DNA of 64,000 bases, taken from Elstera sp044372965 (GTDB lineage Bacteria > Pseudomonadota > Alphaproteobacteria > Elsterales > Elsteraceae). The notes below the pieces were generated by a model. It was not told where the DNA came from. It did not search any database and was given only the letters and a program-made list of their open reading frames with translations. The position numbers and the translations under genes are program-made. The stretch covers positions 1 through 64,000 of the forward strand of contig NZ_JBILQX010000002.1 of the NCBI RefSeq assembly GCF_044372965.1, written 5' to 3'. Position 1 is the first letter of the stretch, and every line of letters starts with the position of its first letter. This document shows, one piece after another, positions 17,530-25,925 of this stretch.

Positions 17530-19041
17530 CTATAAATTGGGGCGCAGGCGTTGAAGTGCGAGGGCTAGTATCAGAAAAGTCACGGTAAGCAGGGTAACGA
17601 GATCACCGAACCGGGCAAAAGGGGGCGGGTCGAGCGGCAACGGTAGTGGAACGGTTAAAGCCATTTCTTGGTTTAAACTCAGACTGTTCCAGACACGACC
17701 GTTCCCATCGATCAACGCCGACACACCGGTATTAGCGACTCGCACAAGCGGCAAACCTTCTTCTACCGCGCGCAAAATTGTCGCAGCCAAATGCTGATAT
17801 GGCCCCGTGCTGATCCCATACCACCCGTCGTTCGTGAGATTCAACAGCCACGCCGGGCGGTCGGCGCGATCAACCACCGCGCCTGGAAAGATCACCTCAT
17901 AGCAAATCAAGGGGGCCACCGGCGGCAAACCAGGCAAGCGCAGCGTGCGGGGACCGGGGCCGGGACTGTAGCCGGAGGCCCCTTGCGATATGATTTGGAG
18001 GGGTAGCAGCCCCTTCAGCGGTACATATTCCCCGAAAGGAACGAGGTGAAATTTATCGAACGCGCCGCGCAAGCTGCCTTCGGCGTCGAAAGCAACCATG
18101 CCGTTCCAGGCCTGGATCACCTGATTGTCGCTATTGCGCAAATAGCGGTTAGTCCCGGTGATAATCACCCCATCCGGCGGCGCGAGTTTCGCCATGGCCA
18201 TCCGCCAGGGTTCCACCTCCTCAATCGGATAGCCGGTTGCGGCCTCCCCCCAGATAATCGCGCTCGGTGTTTCGCCCGGCGCGGGCTGGCTCATCGCGAG
18301 GTATTTTTGGAAATTACTTTGGAGGTGAGCGCGGTCCCACTTCAGGCTTTGCGGAATCGCGGGCTGCACCAACCGCAGCGACACGCCCGGCTGAACGGCA
18401 TCACGCCCCGGTGCGGCCTGCAAGCGCAGCGCCCCGCCGCCCCATAGCAGAGCGAGTCCCACCAGCGCCACGGCCCCGCCCCGCCGCCATCCGAAGATGA
18501 GGGCCGCGCCGATCAACACCGTTATCGCACCAACCCCATAGGGGCCGAGAAAGGCAACGGCTTGCAGGGGCGCAGGCGTCTCGGTCCAGATCGAGGCGAT
18601 CAGATTCCACGGGAACCCGGTGAGAATATGCGCCCGCCCCCATTCCGCCAGCAGCCAGAAGGTGCCGAAACCGAGCCAGCGCAGGAATTTGGCTTCCGGC
18701 GGCGCAAGCCGCACCACCCCCCAGGCAATCGCCCCCGTATAGAAGGCCAGCACAATCGGCAGCCCCACGAGCGCGAAAGGCACCATCCAGATAAAGTCGG
18801 CAGGCGGCACGAGCAGCGCATTGGAAATCCAATAGAGCCCCGTTGTGAAATGCCCAAAGCCGAACCACCAGCCCAGCCAAAGGGCTTGCCGGGGCCGCTC
18901 GACCCGGCTCAAGAGCCACAGAAAGCCGCTAAAAGCTGGGAAAATCAGCGGCCACAGCGAAAACGGGGGCAAAGCCCCCGTCGCAACGACGCCGCAGAGG
19001 AAGGCAAGGCCCGCGCGCCGCCAATCAAACCGCAAGATCAT
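17530..19041 (-). CDS. lnt: apolipoprotein N-acyltransferase
   Basis: 503 residues. Adds the third acyl chain to the N-terminal Cys of lipoproteins in the inner membrane. About six to eight membrane segments in residues 10-205 and one at the C-terminus (VTLLTVTFLILALALQ), with a nitrilase-like periplasmic domain about 220-470. The Glu-Lys-Cys triad of the family is visible: Glu266 (IIWGEAATGYP), Lys330 (GAFDKFHLVPFGEY) and Cys380 (PLICYEVIFPG). ATG overlaps the corC stop (ATGA). Placement after corC matches the common ybeY-corC-lnt order. Confidence 0.97.
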   Translation of the reverse strand: MILRFDWRRAGLAFLCGVVATGALPPFSLWPLIFPAFSGFLWLLSRVERPRQALWLGWWFGFGHFTTGLYWISNALLVPPADFIWMVPFALVGLPIVLAFYTGAIAWGVVRLAPPEAKFLRWLGFGTFWLLAEWGRAHILTGFPWNLIASIWTETPAPLQAVAFLGPYGVGAITVLIGAALIFGWRRGGAVALVGLALLWGGGALRLQAAPGRDAVQPGVSLRLVQPAIPQSLKWDRAHLQSNFQKYLAMSQPAPGETPSAIIWGEAATGYPIEEVEPWRMAMAKLAPPDGVIITGTNRYLRNSDNQVIQAWNGMVAFDAEGSLRGAFDKFHLVPFGEYVPLKGLLPLQIISQGASGYSPGPGPRTLRLPGLPPVAPLICYEVIFPGAVVDRADRPAWLLNLTNDGWYGISTGPYQHLAATILRAVEEGLPLVRVANTGVSALIDGNGRVWNSLSLNQEMALTVPLPLPLDPPPFARFGDLVTLLTVTFLILALALQRLRPNL

Positions 19042-19988
19042 AGACCCGTGTCGGGGATCAGCGCCGGAGGATTGCGCAGGCGCACGAGCGATACCCGGCG
19101 CGGATCGGCTTCCAGAACTTCGAACTCGAAGCCGGACGGATGCACCACCAGGGTCCCTACCGGCGGCATGCGCCCGGCGAGCGTGGCGACAAGCCCGCCC
19201 AGCGTATCGATATCTTCGCGCTCATCCTCGCTGAGGAACGGCCCGAAGCGCTCTTCAAGATCGACTAGCGGTGTGCGCGCGTCGAACCGGATCGAGCCAT
19301 CGTCCTCGGCGGCCTGAACCGGCGCTTCTTCTTCGTCGTGCTCGTCTTCGATTTCACCGACGATTTCTTCGACGAGATCCTCAATGGTCAGCAGCCCATC
19401 GATGCCGCCATATTCATCGACGACCACCGCCATATGCGTGCGCGCCGTGCGCATCCGCACCAGCGCATCGAGCGCGGGCATGGAGGGCGGCACGAACAGC
19501 ACCGGGCGCAGCAATTCTTCCACCTGCGGCAAAGGTTTCGCCTTATCGCGGCTGGCGGCGAACACGTCTTTCACGTGCAGCATGCCGATAACGTCATCGA
19601 GGCTGGTCCGATAGACCGGCACGCGCGAATGGGCCGCGTCGACCATGTAATCGACGATATCTTCGAAAGGTTTGGCGCAGTCGACCGCCACCATATCGGC
19701 ACGCGGCACCATAATGTCGCCCACAGTGACATCGCGCAGCCCCAGGATATTGCGCAGCATCAGCCGCTCGTCCGGGGCCATCGCGTCGGTGGCAACCGCC
19801 TGTTCTTCGATCAGCTCTTCGAGCGTTTCCCGAACGGAAGGATCGCCGCGCAAGCCCAGTAGAAGGCGCAGGCGCGAGATAAGCCGCCCAGGCCGGAGCC
19901 CCCCGGACGGTTCGCTAGCGATAGGAGCCGGAGAGACGCTCGGTCGCTCCGACCCCGTACTAGAAGGGCTAGACGGGCTTTCGCTCAT
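19038..19988 (-). CDS. corC: HlyC/CorC-family protein with CBS pair and CorC_HlyC domain
   Basis: 316 residues from ATG 19988 (MSESPSSPSS), overlapping the end of ybeY by 20 bases; another ATG lies at 20003, and a frame back to 20312 is a shadow of ybeY. There is no DUF21 membrane domain, so this is the short soluble form. Two CBS repeats (VGDIMVPRADMVAVD, MLHVKDVF; then RPVLFVPPSMPALDALVRMR, DEYGGIDGLLTIEDLVEEI split) precede a C-terminal CorC_HlyC domain with DARTPLVDLEERFG. Linked in the family to magnesium/cobalt efflux and envelope maintenance. Operon ybeY-corC-lnt. Confidence 0.92.
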   Translation of the reverse strand: MSESPSSPSSTGSERPSVSPAPIASEPSGGLRPGRLISRLRLLLGLRGDPSVRETLEELIEEQAVATDAMAPDERLMLRNILGLRDVTVGDIMVPRADMVAVDCAKPFEDIVDYMVDAAHSRVPVYRTSLDDVIGMLHVKDVFAASRDKAKPLPQVEELLRPVLFVPPSMPALDALVRMRTARTHMAVVVDEYGGIDGLLTIEDLVEEIVGEIEDEHDEEEAPVQAAEDDGSIRFDARTPLVDLEERFGPFLSEDEREDIDTLGGLVATLAGRMPPVGTLVVHPSGFEFEVLEADPRRVSLVRLRNPPALIPDTGL

Positions 19989-20559
19989 GGGAAGGGTCAA
20001 CATCCTCAAGTCGGTAAGAATAGGGATCGGCGATGCCAAAATCGGCAAGCAACCGGGTTTCAAGCGCTTCCATCGCCTCGGCCTCGGCGTCGATCTCGTG
20101 ATCGTGGCCGAGGAGATGCAACGTGCCGTGCAGGATGAGATGCAGCAGATGGGCGCGCGGCTCTTTGCCTTGCTCCGCCGCTTCATCCCGAATAGTTTCA
20201 AGCGCCAGCGCAATATCGCCGATATGGGCGGGCGGCACATCGTCCCCCGCCGCAAGTGCCGCAATATCCTCGTCTTCCAATTCCAGCCAATCGCCGGGGA
20301 AGGAGAGAACATTGGTCGGCTTATCCTGGTCGCGCCACTCGCGGTTCAGTTTGCGAACCGCCGCATTGTCGGTAAACAACAGGGCGAGCGTTAGGCGGCC
20401 ATCGTTTGCGGCATTGCCCAAAAAGGCGGTAAAGGCCGGATCGGTCGCCAGCGCGTGCCGAACGGCTTTATCGGCAAGGGTTTCGATTTGCGCGTCGCTG
20501 AGGCCGCCGAGCAGGGCGGACCAATCGCCCGCCTCGATCACCGATTCAATCGAAATCAT
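19969..20559 (-). CDS. ybeY: endoribonuclease/rRNA maturation factor YbeY
   Basis: 196 residues; somewhat longer than E. coli YbeY because of N- and C-terminal tails. The zinc-binding signature H-x3-H-x5-H is present as HGTLHLLGHDH near residue 148. Involved in 16S rRNA 3' processing and ribosome quality control. Its ATG overlaps the phoH stop (ATGA) and its end overlaps corC by 20 bases, so miaB, phoH, ybeY, corC and lnt look like a continuous coupled unit. Confidence 0.96.
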   Translation of the reverse strand: MISIESVIEAGDWSALLGGLSDAQIETLADKAVRHALATDPAFTAFLGNAANDGRLTLALLFTDNAAVRKLNREWRDQDKPTNVLSFPGDWLELEDEDIAALAAGDDVPPAHIGDIALALETIRDEAAEQGKEPRAHLLHLILHGTLHLLGHDHEIDAEAEAMEALETRLLADFGIADPYSYRLEDVDPSHERKPV

Positions 20560-21572
20560 CGGCCCATCCCGCCATCGGAGGGGGAGAGCAGGCGGCGATC
20601 CTTTTCGTTATAGGCACGCACGATTTTCGTCACCATCGGGTGGCGGACGATATCGCTTTCGGTAAACCGGACGAACCCGATTCCCGGAACGCCTTCCAAG
20701 GTTTCCAGTGCGTCGCGCAGGCCCGAGCGCGTGCCCGGCGGCAAATCGATCTGCGAGAGATCGCCGGTAATGCACATGCGGCTGCCCTCGCCCATGCGGG
20801 TCAGGAACATCTTCATCTGCGTCGCGGTTGTATTCTGCGCTTCATCGAGAATGATGAAGGAGTTGGCCAGCGTGCGCCCGCGCATGAAGGCGAGCGGGGC
20901 CACTTCGATTTCGCCCGATTCCAAGCGTTTCACAACCTGATCGCCCGGCATCATATCGTGCAGCGCGTCGTAGAGCGGACGCAGGTACGGATCGACCTTT
21001 TCCTTCATATCGCCGGGCAGAAAGCCCAAACGCTCGCCCGCTTCCACCGCCGGGCGGGAAAGGACGAGACGCGACACGCGGCCTTCGAGCAGCAGCCCCA
21101 CGGCCATGGCGACGGCAAGATAGGTTTTACCCGTCCCGGCTGGCCCGAGACCGAACACCACTTCATTATCTTGCAGCGATTGAAGATAAACCGCTTGGCC
21201 CGGCGAGCGCGGCTCGATAACACGGCGGCGGGTGCGAATGGCTTTTTCGGGCAAGGGTGCGCCGGACTCGCGGGCGTGCTCAGCCATACGAACCGCCGCA
21301 TCCACCTCGCCCATATCGATCGGCTTGCCCTTGCGCGCGCGGGCATGCAGCGCGCCCAGGGCTTCGCGCGCGGTTTGCGCCGCCGCCGAGGGGCCGGTAA
21401 TGGCGATTTGATTGCCCCGCGGAATAATCGCCACCCCCAGCAATTGTTCAATCCGCGCGAGATTCCGGTCGTGCTCGCCGTAGACAAGCTGCAACACGGA
21501 ATTATCGTCAAACGAGACGTAAAGCGGATCGGTGGAGGGCTTATCGGCGTTTTTCAGCGGGGCATCACTCAC
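20556..21572 (-). CDS. phoH: PhoH-family ATPase (PhoH/YbeZ)
   Basis: 338 residues, GTG start at 21572 overlapping the miaB stop. An N-terminal KH-like region (about 30-100) precedes a RecA-like ATPase domain with Walker A GLGPAGTGKTYLAVAMA and Walker B NSFIILDEAQN; RMCITGDLSQIDLP follows. YbeZ-type proteins are partners of YbeY in RNA metabolism, in agreement with the next gene. Biochemical activity of the family is only partly known. Confidence 0.95.
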   Translation of the reverse strand: MSDAPLKNADKPSTDPLYVSFDDNSVLQLVYGEHDRNLARIEQLLGVAIIPRGNQIAITGPSAAAQTAREALGALHARARKGKPIDMGEVDAAVRMAEHARESGAPLPEKAIRTRRRVIEPRSPGQAVYLQSLQDNEVVFGLGPAGTGKTYLAVAMAVGLLLEGRVSRLVLSRPAVEAGERLGFLPGDMKEKVDPYLRPLYDALHDMMPGDQVVKRLESGEIEVAPLAFMRGRTLANSFIILDEAQNTTATQMKMFLTRMGEGSRMCITGDLSQIDLPPGTRSGLRDALETLEGVPGIGFVRFTESDIVRHPMVTKIVRAYNEKDRRLLSPSDGGMGR

Positions 21573-22999
21573 GCAGTCATCCTCATCGCCTGAGAAGAAA
21601 GGTCGGGGACCGGCCCGGCGACAAGACGGCCCGACAGACTGAAACTATGATCTTGCTCGATTTCGACTAGGCGCACGCGCCCAACCAAATCGGCCTCGCC
21701 CTGCACATGCACCGGCTGAAGATAGGGCGAGCGCCCCACCATCTGCCCGGCATGCCGCCCGGCTTTTTCGAACAGCACCGGCACGGTTTGCCCGACAAGG
21801 CTGCGGTTGAAGCGGTTAAGCTGTTCCAGCAGCAGGGCGTTTAGCTCGGCGAGGCGCGCGTCTTTCACATCCTCAGGCACTTGCCCCGCCATCGTGGCGG
21901 CGGGGGTGCCGGGGCGACCCGAATATTTGAAGGAGAAGGCCGCCGGGAAGGTCACATCGCGCACCAACTGCATCGTCGCCTCAAAATCTGCATCGCTCTC
22001 GCCGGGGAAACCGACGATCAGATCGGTCGAGAGGCAAATATCCGGGCGGGCCTTGCGCAGCTTATCGATAATCCGGCGGTAATGGTCGGCAGTATGTTGA
22101 CGGTTCATCGCCGCCAAAATCGTATCCGAGCCCGATTGTACCGGCAGATGCAGGAAAGGCATGAGTTGCGGCAGATCGCCGTGCGCGGCAATCAGCGCGT
22201 CATCCATATCGCGCGGGTGCGAGGTGGTGTAGCGGAGGCGCTCCAGCCCCGGAATCTCGGCCAAACGGTAAGCAAGCTGCGCCAGGGTCCAGGCGTCGCC
22301 GTCCGGCCCGTCGCCGTGATAGGCGTTCACATTCTGACCGAGCAGCGTGAGTTCCCGCACACCCAAGGCCACCAATTGTTCGGCTTCGGTGAGAATTTGC
22401 TGAACGGGCCGCGAATATTCCGCCCCGCGCGTATAGGGCACCACGCAGAAGGTGCAAAACTTATCACAGCCCTCTTGGATCGACAGGAACGCCGTAACGC
22501 CCTGGGTATCGCTGGGGGCGGGTAGAAAATCGAATTTGGCTTCAACGGGAAAATCGGTATCGAGAATCCCCATCCCGGCGATGCGGGCGGCGGGCTTGTT
22601 CGCGCCAATGTCGGCGCGCAGCCGGTTCTGCGCCGCGCCGCGTTCGGCCCGCGCCACCATTTCCGGCAGGCGATGATAGGTTTGCGGACCCAACACGATA
22701 TCCACATAGGGCGCGCGCGCCAGAATCTCTTCGCCTTCCGCCTGGGCCACGCAGCCCGCAACAGCGATGATATAATCGCCATCCTTCTGCTGCTTGATCT
22801 GCTTCAGGCGGCCAAGCTCGGAGAAGGTTTTCGCGGAGGCGTGCTCGCGGATGTGGCAGGTATTGACGATGACCATATCCGCCGCTTCCGGCGTATCGAC
22901 GGCGGCATAGCCGAGCGGCCCCAGCACGTCGGCCATGCGGGCGGAATCGTACACGTTCATCTGGCACCCATAGGTGCGGATAAAAAGTTTCTTGGTCAT
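21569..22999 (-). CDS. miaB: tRNA-2-methylthio-N6-dimethylallyladenosine synthase MiaB
   Basis: 476 residues from ATG 22999 (MTKKLFIRTYGCQMN); an upstream frame to 23068 is not homologous. Radical-SAM enzyme that adds the ms2 group to i6A37 in tRNA. The N-terminal MTTase domain has its three Cys (TYGCQMN, VNTCHIRE, AVAGCVAQ). The radical-SAM CxxxCxxC is CDKFCTFC (about residue 164), followed by VVPYTRGAEYSRP, which favours MiaB over RimO. A C-terminal TRAM domain ends the protein. First gene of the miaB-phoH-ybeY-corC-lnt run. Confidence 0.97.
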   Translation of the reverse strand: MTKKLFIRTYGCQMNVYDSARMADVLGPLGYAAVDTPEAADMVIVNTCHIREHASAKTFSELGRLKQIKQQKDGDYIIAVAGCVAQAEGEEILARAPYVDIVLGPQTYHRLPEMVARAERGAAQNRLRADIGANKPAARIAGMGILDTDFPVEAKFDFLPAPSDTQGVTAFLSIQEGCDKFCTFCVVPYTRGAEYSRPVQQILTEAEQLVALGVRELTLLGQNVNAYHGDGPDGDAWTLAQLAYRLAEIPGLERLRYTTSHPRDMDDALIAAHGDLPQLMPFLHLPVQSGSDTILAAMNRQHTADHYRRIIDKLRKARPDICLSTDLIVGFPGESDADFEATMQLVRDVTFPAAFSFKYSGRPGTPAATMAGQVPEDVKDARLAELNALLLEQLNRFNRSLVGQTVPVLFEKAGRHAGQMVGRSPYLQPVHVQGEADLVGRVRLVEIEQDHSFSLSGRLVAGPVPDLSSQAMRMTA

Positions 23000-23087
23000 C
23001 GGCTCCCTAACCAGCCTAGCACGCAAACATGATACGCGAGTGACAGACTCTTCCCAACATTTTTGCATCCCGTCAAAACGGCAAAGA

Positions 23088-23104
23088 CCCCCGACCCACG
23101 GGGG
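23088..23104 (-). terminator. hairpin terminator after the DUF3035 lipoprotein gene
   Basis: CCCCCG (23088-23093) / CGGGGG (23099-23104) with an ACCCA loop, followed on the minus strand by TCTTTGCCGTTTT. Lies 38 bp past the lipoprotein stop, upstream of miaB. Confidence 0.65.
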
Positions 23105-23141
23105 ATCGAGGAGTGTTGGTCGAACGACAGGGGCAAAATCG

Positions 23142-23693
23142 CTAAATGATTCCTTCCAGAATCCCTTTGCGTTTGCGCTTCATCGTGGGGGTGTCGCCCT
23201 CGGTGACGGGTTTGCCGAGCGCGGCATTTTCTTTGAGGCGTTTGGCTTCTTCCGACGGATCGACCGTAACGCCCGGCTCCTCCGGCTTGCGCCAGAAGAT
23301 CAGTTTATCAACAAAACTGCTCTCTTCGCGGGCAAGCTTGGTGCTCTCCTGCTCCACCGTCGCGCGGATATCGGGCTGCGCCTGGGGGGCCCCAGCCTTA
23401 TCAAGCAAGAACGCTTCGCCCGCCGTGCGCCCGGCCAGAAGCTGGGGTTGAGCCGTCGTCGGGCCGAACACGGCAACCTTCGCCTGATCGCGGGCCGCAA
23501 GCTCGTTCGGACGGGCCGCGCCGGCAACGGGCGGACGCAAGCCGAAATCGGGCGGCAGTTCGAGCGGCGCGCGCCCAACGACGCTAAACTCATCGGGCGG
23601 AGCCTTCGACAAGCCAAGCGACCGGCGCGTGTCGGAACCGCAAGCGGCGAGGCTCAACACAATCAGGGCCAAGGGGAGAATACGGCGAACCAC
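23142..23693 (-). CDS. DUF3035-type outer-membrane lipoprotein
   Basis: 183 residues. A signal peptide ends in a lipobox (ILPLALIVLSLAACGSD; Cys about residue 18). The mature part is Pro-rich with the DUF3035 pattern PPDEFSVVGRAPLELPPDFGLRPP. The C-terminus is basic (KRKRKG). Members occur widely in Rhodospirillales, often near lspA; function is not established. No lspA is adjacent here. Family assignment rests on the N-terminal PPDEF...PPDF pattern. Confidence 0.75.
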   Translation of the reverse strand: MVRRILPLALIVLSLAACGSDTRRSLGLSKAPPDEFSVVGRAPLELPPDFGLRPPVAGAARPNELAARDQAKVAVFGPTTAQPQLLAGRTAGEAFLLDKAGAPQAQPDIRATVEQESTKLAREESSFVDKLIFWRKPEEPGVTVDPSEEAKRLKENAALGKPVTEGDTPTMKRKRKGILEGII

Positions 23694-23885
23694 GGCCTAC
23701 GACCTTTACAAAGGGAAATTCTGAGAGGGCACCATAATGCCATGCCACACGCCGGGCAAGGTGGCGTTGTGGTTACACCCCTGTTGCATCCCCGCGACGG
23801 GTTTTTCAATCTCAAGCACTGCCACCTTTTTGCAACGCAAAGCACAAATGTTCATATGACAGGGCATGTGTGCGTGCGAAAGCTC

Positions 23886-23926
23886 TTGAGCCCTCCTACC
23901 GGATGCGACTATATCCGCCCGCCATG
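23886..23926 (+). promoter_or_regulatory. likely promoter giving a (near-)leaderless MarR mRNA
   Basis: TTGAGC (23886-23891), an 18-bp spacer, then TATATC (23910-23915). The ATG of the MarR gene begins at 23924, eight bases past the -10 box, where transcription itself would be expected to start. No Shine-Dalgarno sequence lies before the ATG. Confidence 0.5.
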
Positions 23927-24460
23927 ACATCAATGATATCTCCGACGCAGCTGCCCTCGGTCGCTTCGATCGAACAGCTTTCCGATGCCCTCGCCCGCTT
24001 GGGCGCAGTCTCGCGCGGCAATGAAAACCGCCGCGCCAACGCCGCTGGCCTGACCGCGCTGCAAGCGTCGATCCTGGCTCATCTCGCCGGGTGCGAGAGC
24101 GCACCGACCATCAGCCGCCTTGCGGCCGAATTGGTCGTAACCCCCGCCACCGTGAGCGATGCCGTCGCCACGCTGGTGCGCAAAGGCTTTGTTGCCAAGC
24201 GGGCCGCCGATCAAGATCGGCGCGCGCTGGTCGTCTCGCTCACCGAAGCCGGTGAAAAGCTGGCGAACCGCGTGCGCTCCTGGCCGGACCCCTTGGCCAA
24301 GGCGATGGCAAAGCTCCCTGCGAGCGATGTGTCCGCGTTGGAACGCGCGGTTACGGCCCTGCTCGGCAAACTGTCGGAAGCGGGCGAACTTCCCGCCGCC
24401 CCGGCGCGCCCCGTCGAAGCCCCGCGCCCGGCAGCCCCGGCCCAGCGGAACGCTGCCTAA
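23924..24460 (+). CDS. MarR-family transcriptional regulator
   Basis: 178 residues from ATG 23924 (MTSMISPTQL; another ATG three codons on). A winged-helix MarR core spans about 25-130: LTALQASILAHLAG, ISRLAAELVVTPATVSDAVA, LVRKGFVAKRAADQDRRALV (wing with the D-x-R-R signature). A Pro/Ala-rich tail follows (about 150-178), unusual for MarR proteins and probably disordered. Monocistronic, with its own terminator. Ligand and targets unknown. Confidence 0.88.
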   Translation: MTSMISPTQLPSVASIEQLSDALARLGAVSRGNENRRANAAGLTALQASILAHLAGCESAPTISRLAAELVVTPATVSDAVATLVRKGFVAKRAADQDRRALVVSLTEAGEKLANRVRSWPDPLAKAMAKLPASDVSALERAVTALLGKLSEAGELPAAPARPVEAPRPAAPAQRNAA

Positions 24461-24500
24461 GCCTTCTTCAATCGAAAAAATCTGAACGAGTTTCCTCAAA

Positions 24501-24523
24501 GGCGGCAGCGATGCCGCCTTTTT
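24501..24523 (+). terminator. Rho-independent terminator of the MarR gene
   Basis: GGCGGCA-GCGA-TGCCGCC (24501-24518) followed by TTTTT. Confidence 0.9.
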
Positions 24524-24589
24524 GTTGGCGTTAGAGCCCCGTGCCGATAGGATGCGCCCGCCTTACCCCTTTGCCGCATCGAGGATTCT

Positions 24590-24937
24590 ATGGAAATCGG
24601 CCAGCGCCCCTGGGGCCAGTACGAAGTTCTCTTGGATGAACCAACTTATAAGGTAAAGCGCATCATTGTGCTGCCGGGTCAGCGCTTGTCCTTGCAGATG
24701 CACCACCGCCGCGCCGAACATTGGACCATCGTCGTCGGCGAAGCCGATGTGACGGTGAACGAGGATACCTTCCGCCTCACCCCCGGCGAGCATGTGTATA
24801 TTCCGCTCGAAGCCAAGCATCGGGTGGCCAATCCGGGTAGCGAGCCCTTAGTGTTCATCGAAGTGCAAAGCGGCACTTACACTGGCGAAGATGATATCGT
24901 CCGCTTCAGCGACGATTACGGTCGCAGCGGCACCTAA
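24590..24937 (+). CDS. small cupin related to type II phosphomannose isomerase
   Basis: 115 residues with GAGGA before the ATG. Single cupin barrel resembling the C-terminal domain of ManC/AlgA enzymes: PWGQYEVLLDEPTYKVKRI, LPGQRLSLQMHHRRAEHWTI (metal-binding QxHxxRxEHW) and GEHVYIPLEAKHRVANPG. The nucleotidyltransferase half of ManC is absent. Stand-alone versions are annotated as mannose-6-phosphate isomerase or sugar-phosphate cupins; activity is inferred. 15 bp before purU, probably co-transcribed without an obvious functional link. Confidence 0.85.
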   Translation: MEIGQRPWGQYEVLLDEPTYKVKRIIVLPGQRLSLQMHHRRAEHWTIVVGEADVTVNEDTFRLTPGEHVYIPLEAKHRVANPGSEPLVFIEVQSGTYTGEDDIVRFSDDYGRSGT

Positions 24938-24952
24938 GGACTGAATTGCGTT

Positions 24953-25888
24953 ATGGATACGTCTATTTCTATTGTTGAAAGCCCCAGCATGAGCGCCTAT
25001 CCGAACCGTGCCGACAGCAATAAGGTCGGTGCCTATATTCTCACGCTGCAATGCAAGGATGCGATTGGCATCGTCGCCGCTGTGAGCAATTTTTTGGCGC
25101 TGGCCGGGTTCAACATCCGCCGCTCCTACCAGTTCGAGGATGAGGCGACAGGCCAATTCTTCATGCGCACCACGGTCGATCCCGTCGGCAAGGGCCTGAC
25201 GAAGGCCGAGCTTGAAGCGGGGTTCCGTCCCACCGCCGAACGGTTTCAAATGACCTGGCATCTGCACGATCCGGCCCGCAAATGCCGCGTGTTGCCGTTA
25301 GTCTCGCGCTTCGGCCATTGCCTGAACGATCTTCTGTACCGCTGGCGCTCAGACCTTCTGCCCATCGAAATCCCGGCGATCATCTCCAACCATACGGATT
25401 TTGAGGAGCAGGCGCGCTGGCACGGGCTGCCGTACCATCATCTGCCGGTCGGCCCGAAGGGCGCGGCCCCGACGAAAGCCGAGCAGGAAGCCGAGCTTTT
25501 GCGCCTGATCGACGAGTATCAGATCGATCTCGTCGTGCTCGCGCGCTATATGCAGGTGCTCTCGCCCGAGCTGTGCCGGGCGCTGGCGGGCCGCTGCATC
25601 AATATCCACCACTCGTTCCTGCCGAGCTTTAAGGGCGCAAAACCCTATCAGCAGGCCTTCGACCGGGGCGTGAAGCTCATCGGGGCCACCGCCCATTACG
25701 TGACCGCCGATCTCGATGAAGGCCCGATCATTGAGCAGGCGGTGGAACGGGTCGATCACACGATTACCAGCGACCAGATGGTTGCCATTGGCCGCGATAT
25801 CGAATCGATGGTCCTGGCGCGGGCGGTGCAGTTCCACGCCGAACACCGCGTACTGATCAACGGTCATAAAACCGTCGTCTTCTGGTAG
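24953..25888 (+). CDS. purU: formyltetrahydrofolate deformylase
   Basis: 311 residues. Hydrolyses 10-formyl-THF to formate and THF, balancing one-carbon pools. An N-terminal ACT domain (about 26-105, AYILTLQCKDAIGIVAAVS, FNIRRSYQFEDEATGQFFMR) precedes a formyltransferase domain with VLARYMQVLSPELCRALAGR, INIHHSFLPSFKGAKPYQQA and HYVTADLDEGPIIEQ; these carry the Asn-His-Asp catalytic set of the family. A second possible start (MSAYPNR, residue 12) would also leave the ACT domain whole. Follows the cupin gene. Confidence 0.96.
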   Translation: MDTSISIVESPSMSAYPNRADSNKVGAYILTLQCKDAIGIVAAVSNFLALAGFNIRRSYQFEDEATGQFFMRTTVDPVGKGLTKAELEAGFRPTAERFQMTWHLHDPARKCRVLPLVSRFGHCLNDLLYRWRSDLLPIEIPAIISNHTDFEEQARWHGLPYHHLPVGPKGAAPTKAEQEAELLRLIDEYQIDLVVLARYMQVLSPELCRALAGRCINIHHSFLPSFKGAKPYQQAFDRGVKLIGATAHYVTADLDEGPIIEQAVERVDHTITSDQMVAIGRDIESMVLARAVQFHAEHRVLINGHKTVVFW

Positions 25889-25925
25889 CAGCGTCGGCGG
25901 TTTCGGGCCTGTGGGAGAGAGATGG

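Noticed and set aside
19989..20312. Upstream extension of the corC frame
   Set aside because: Lies wholly inside ybeY in another frame and has Arg/Cys-rich, non-homologous translation.
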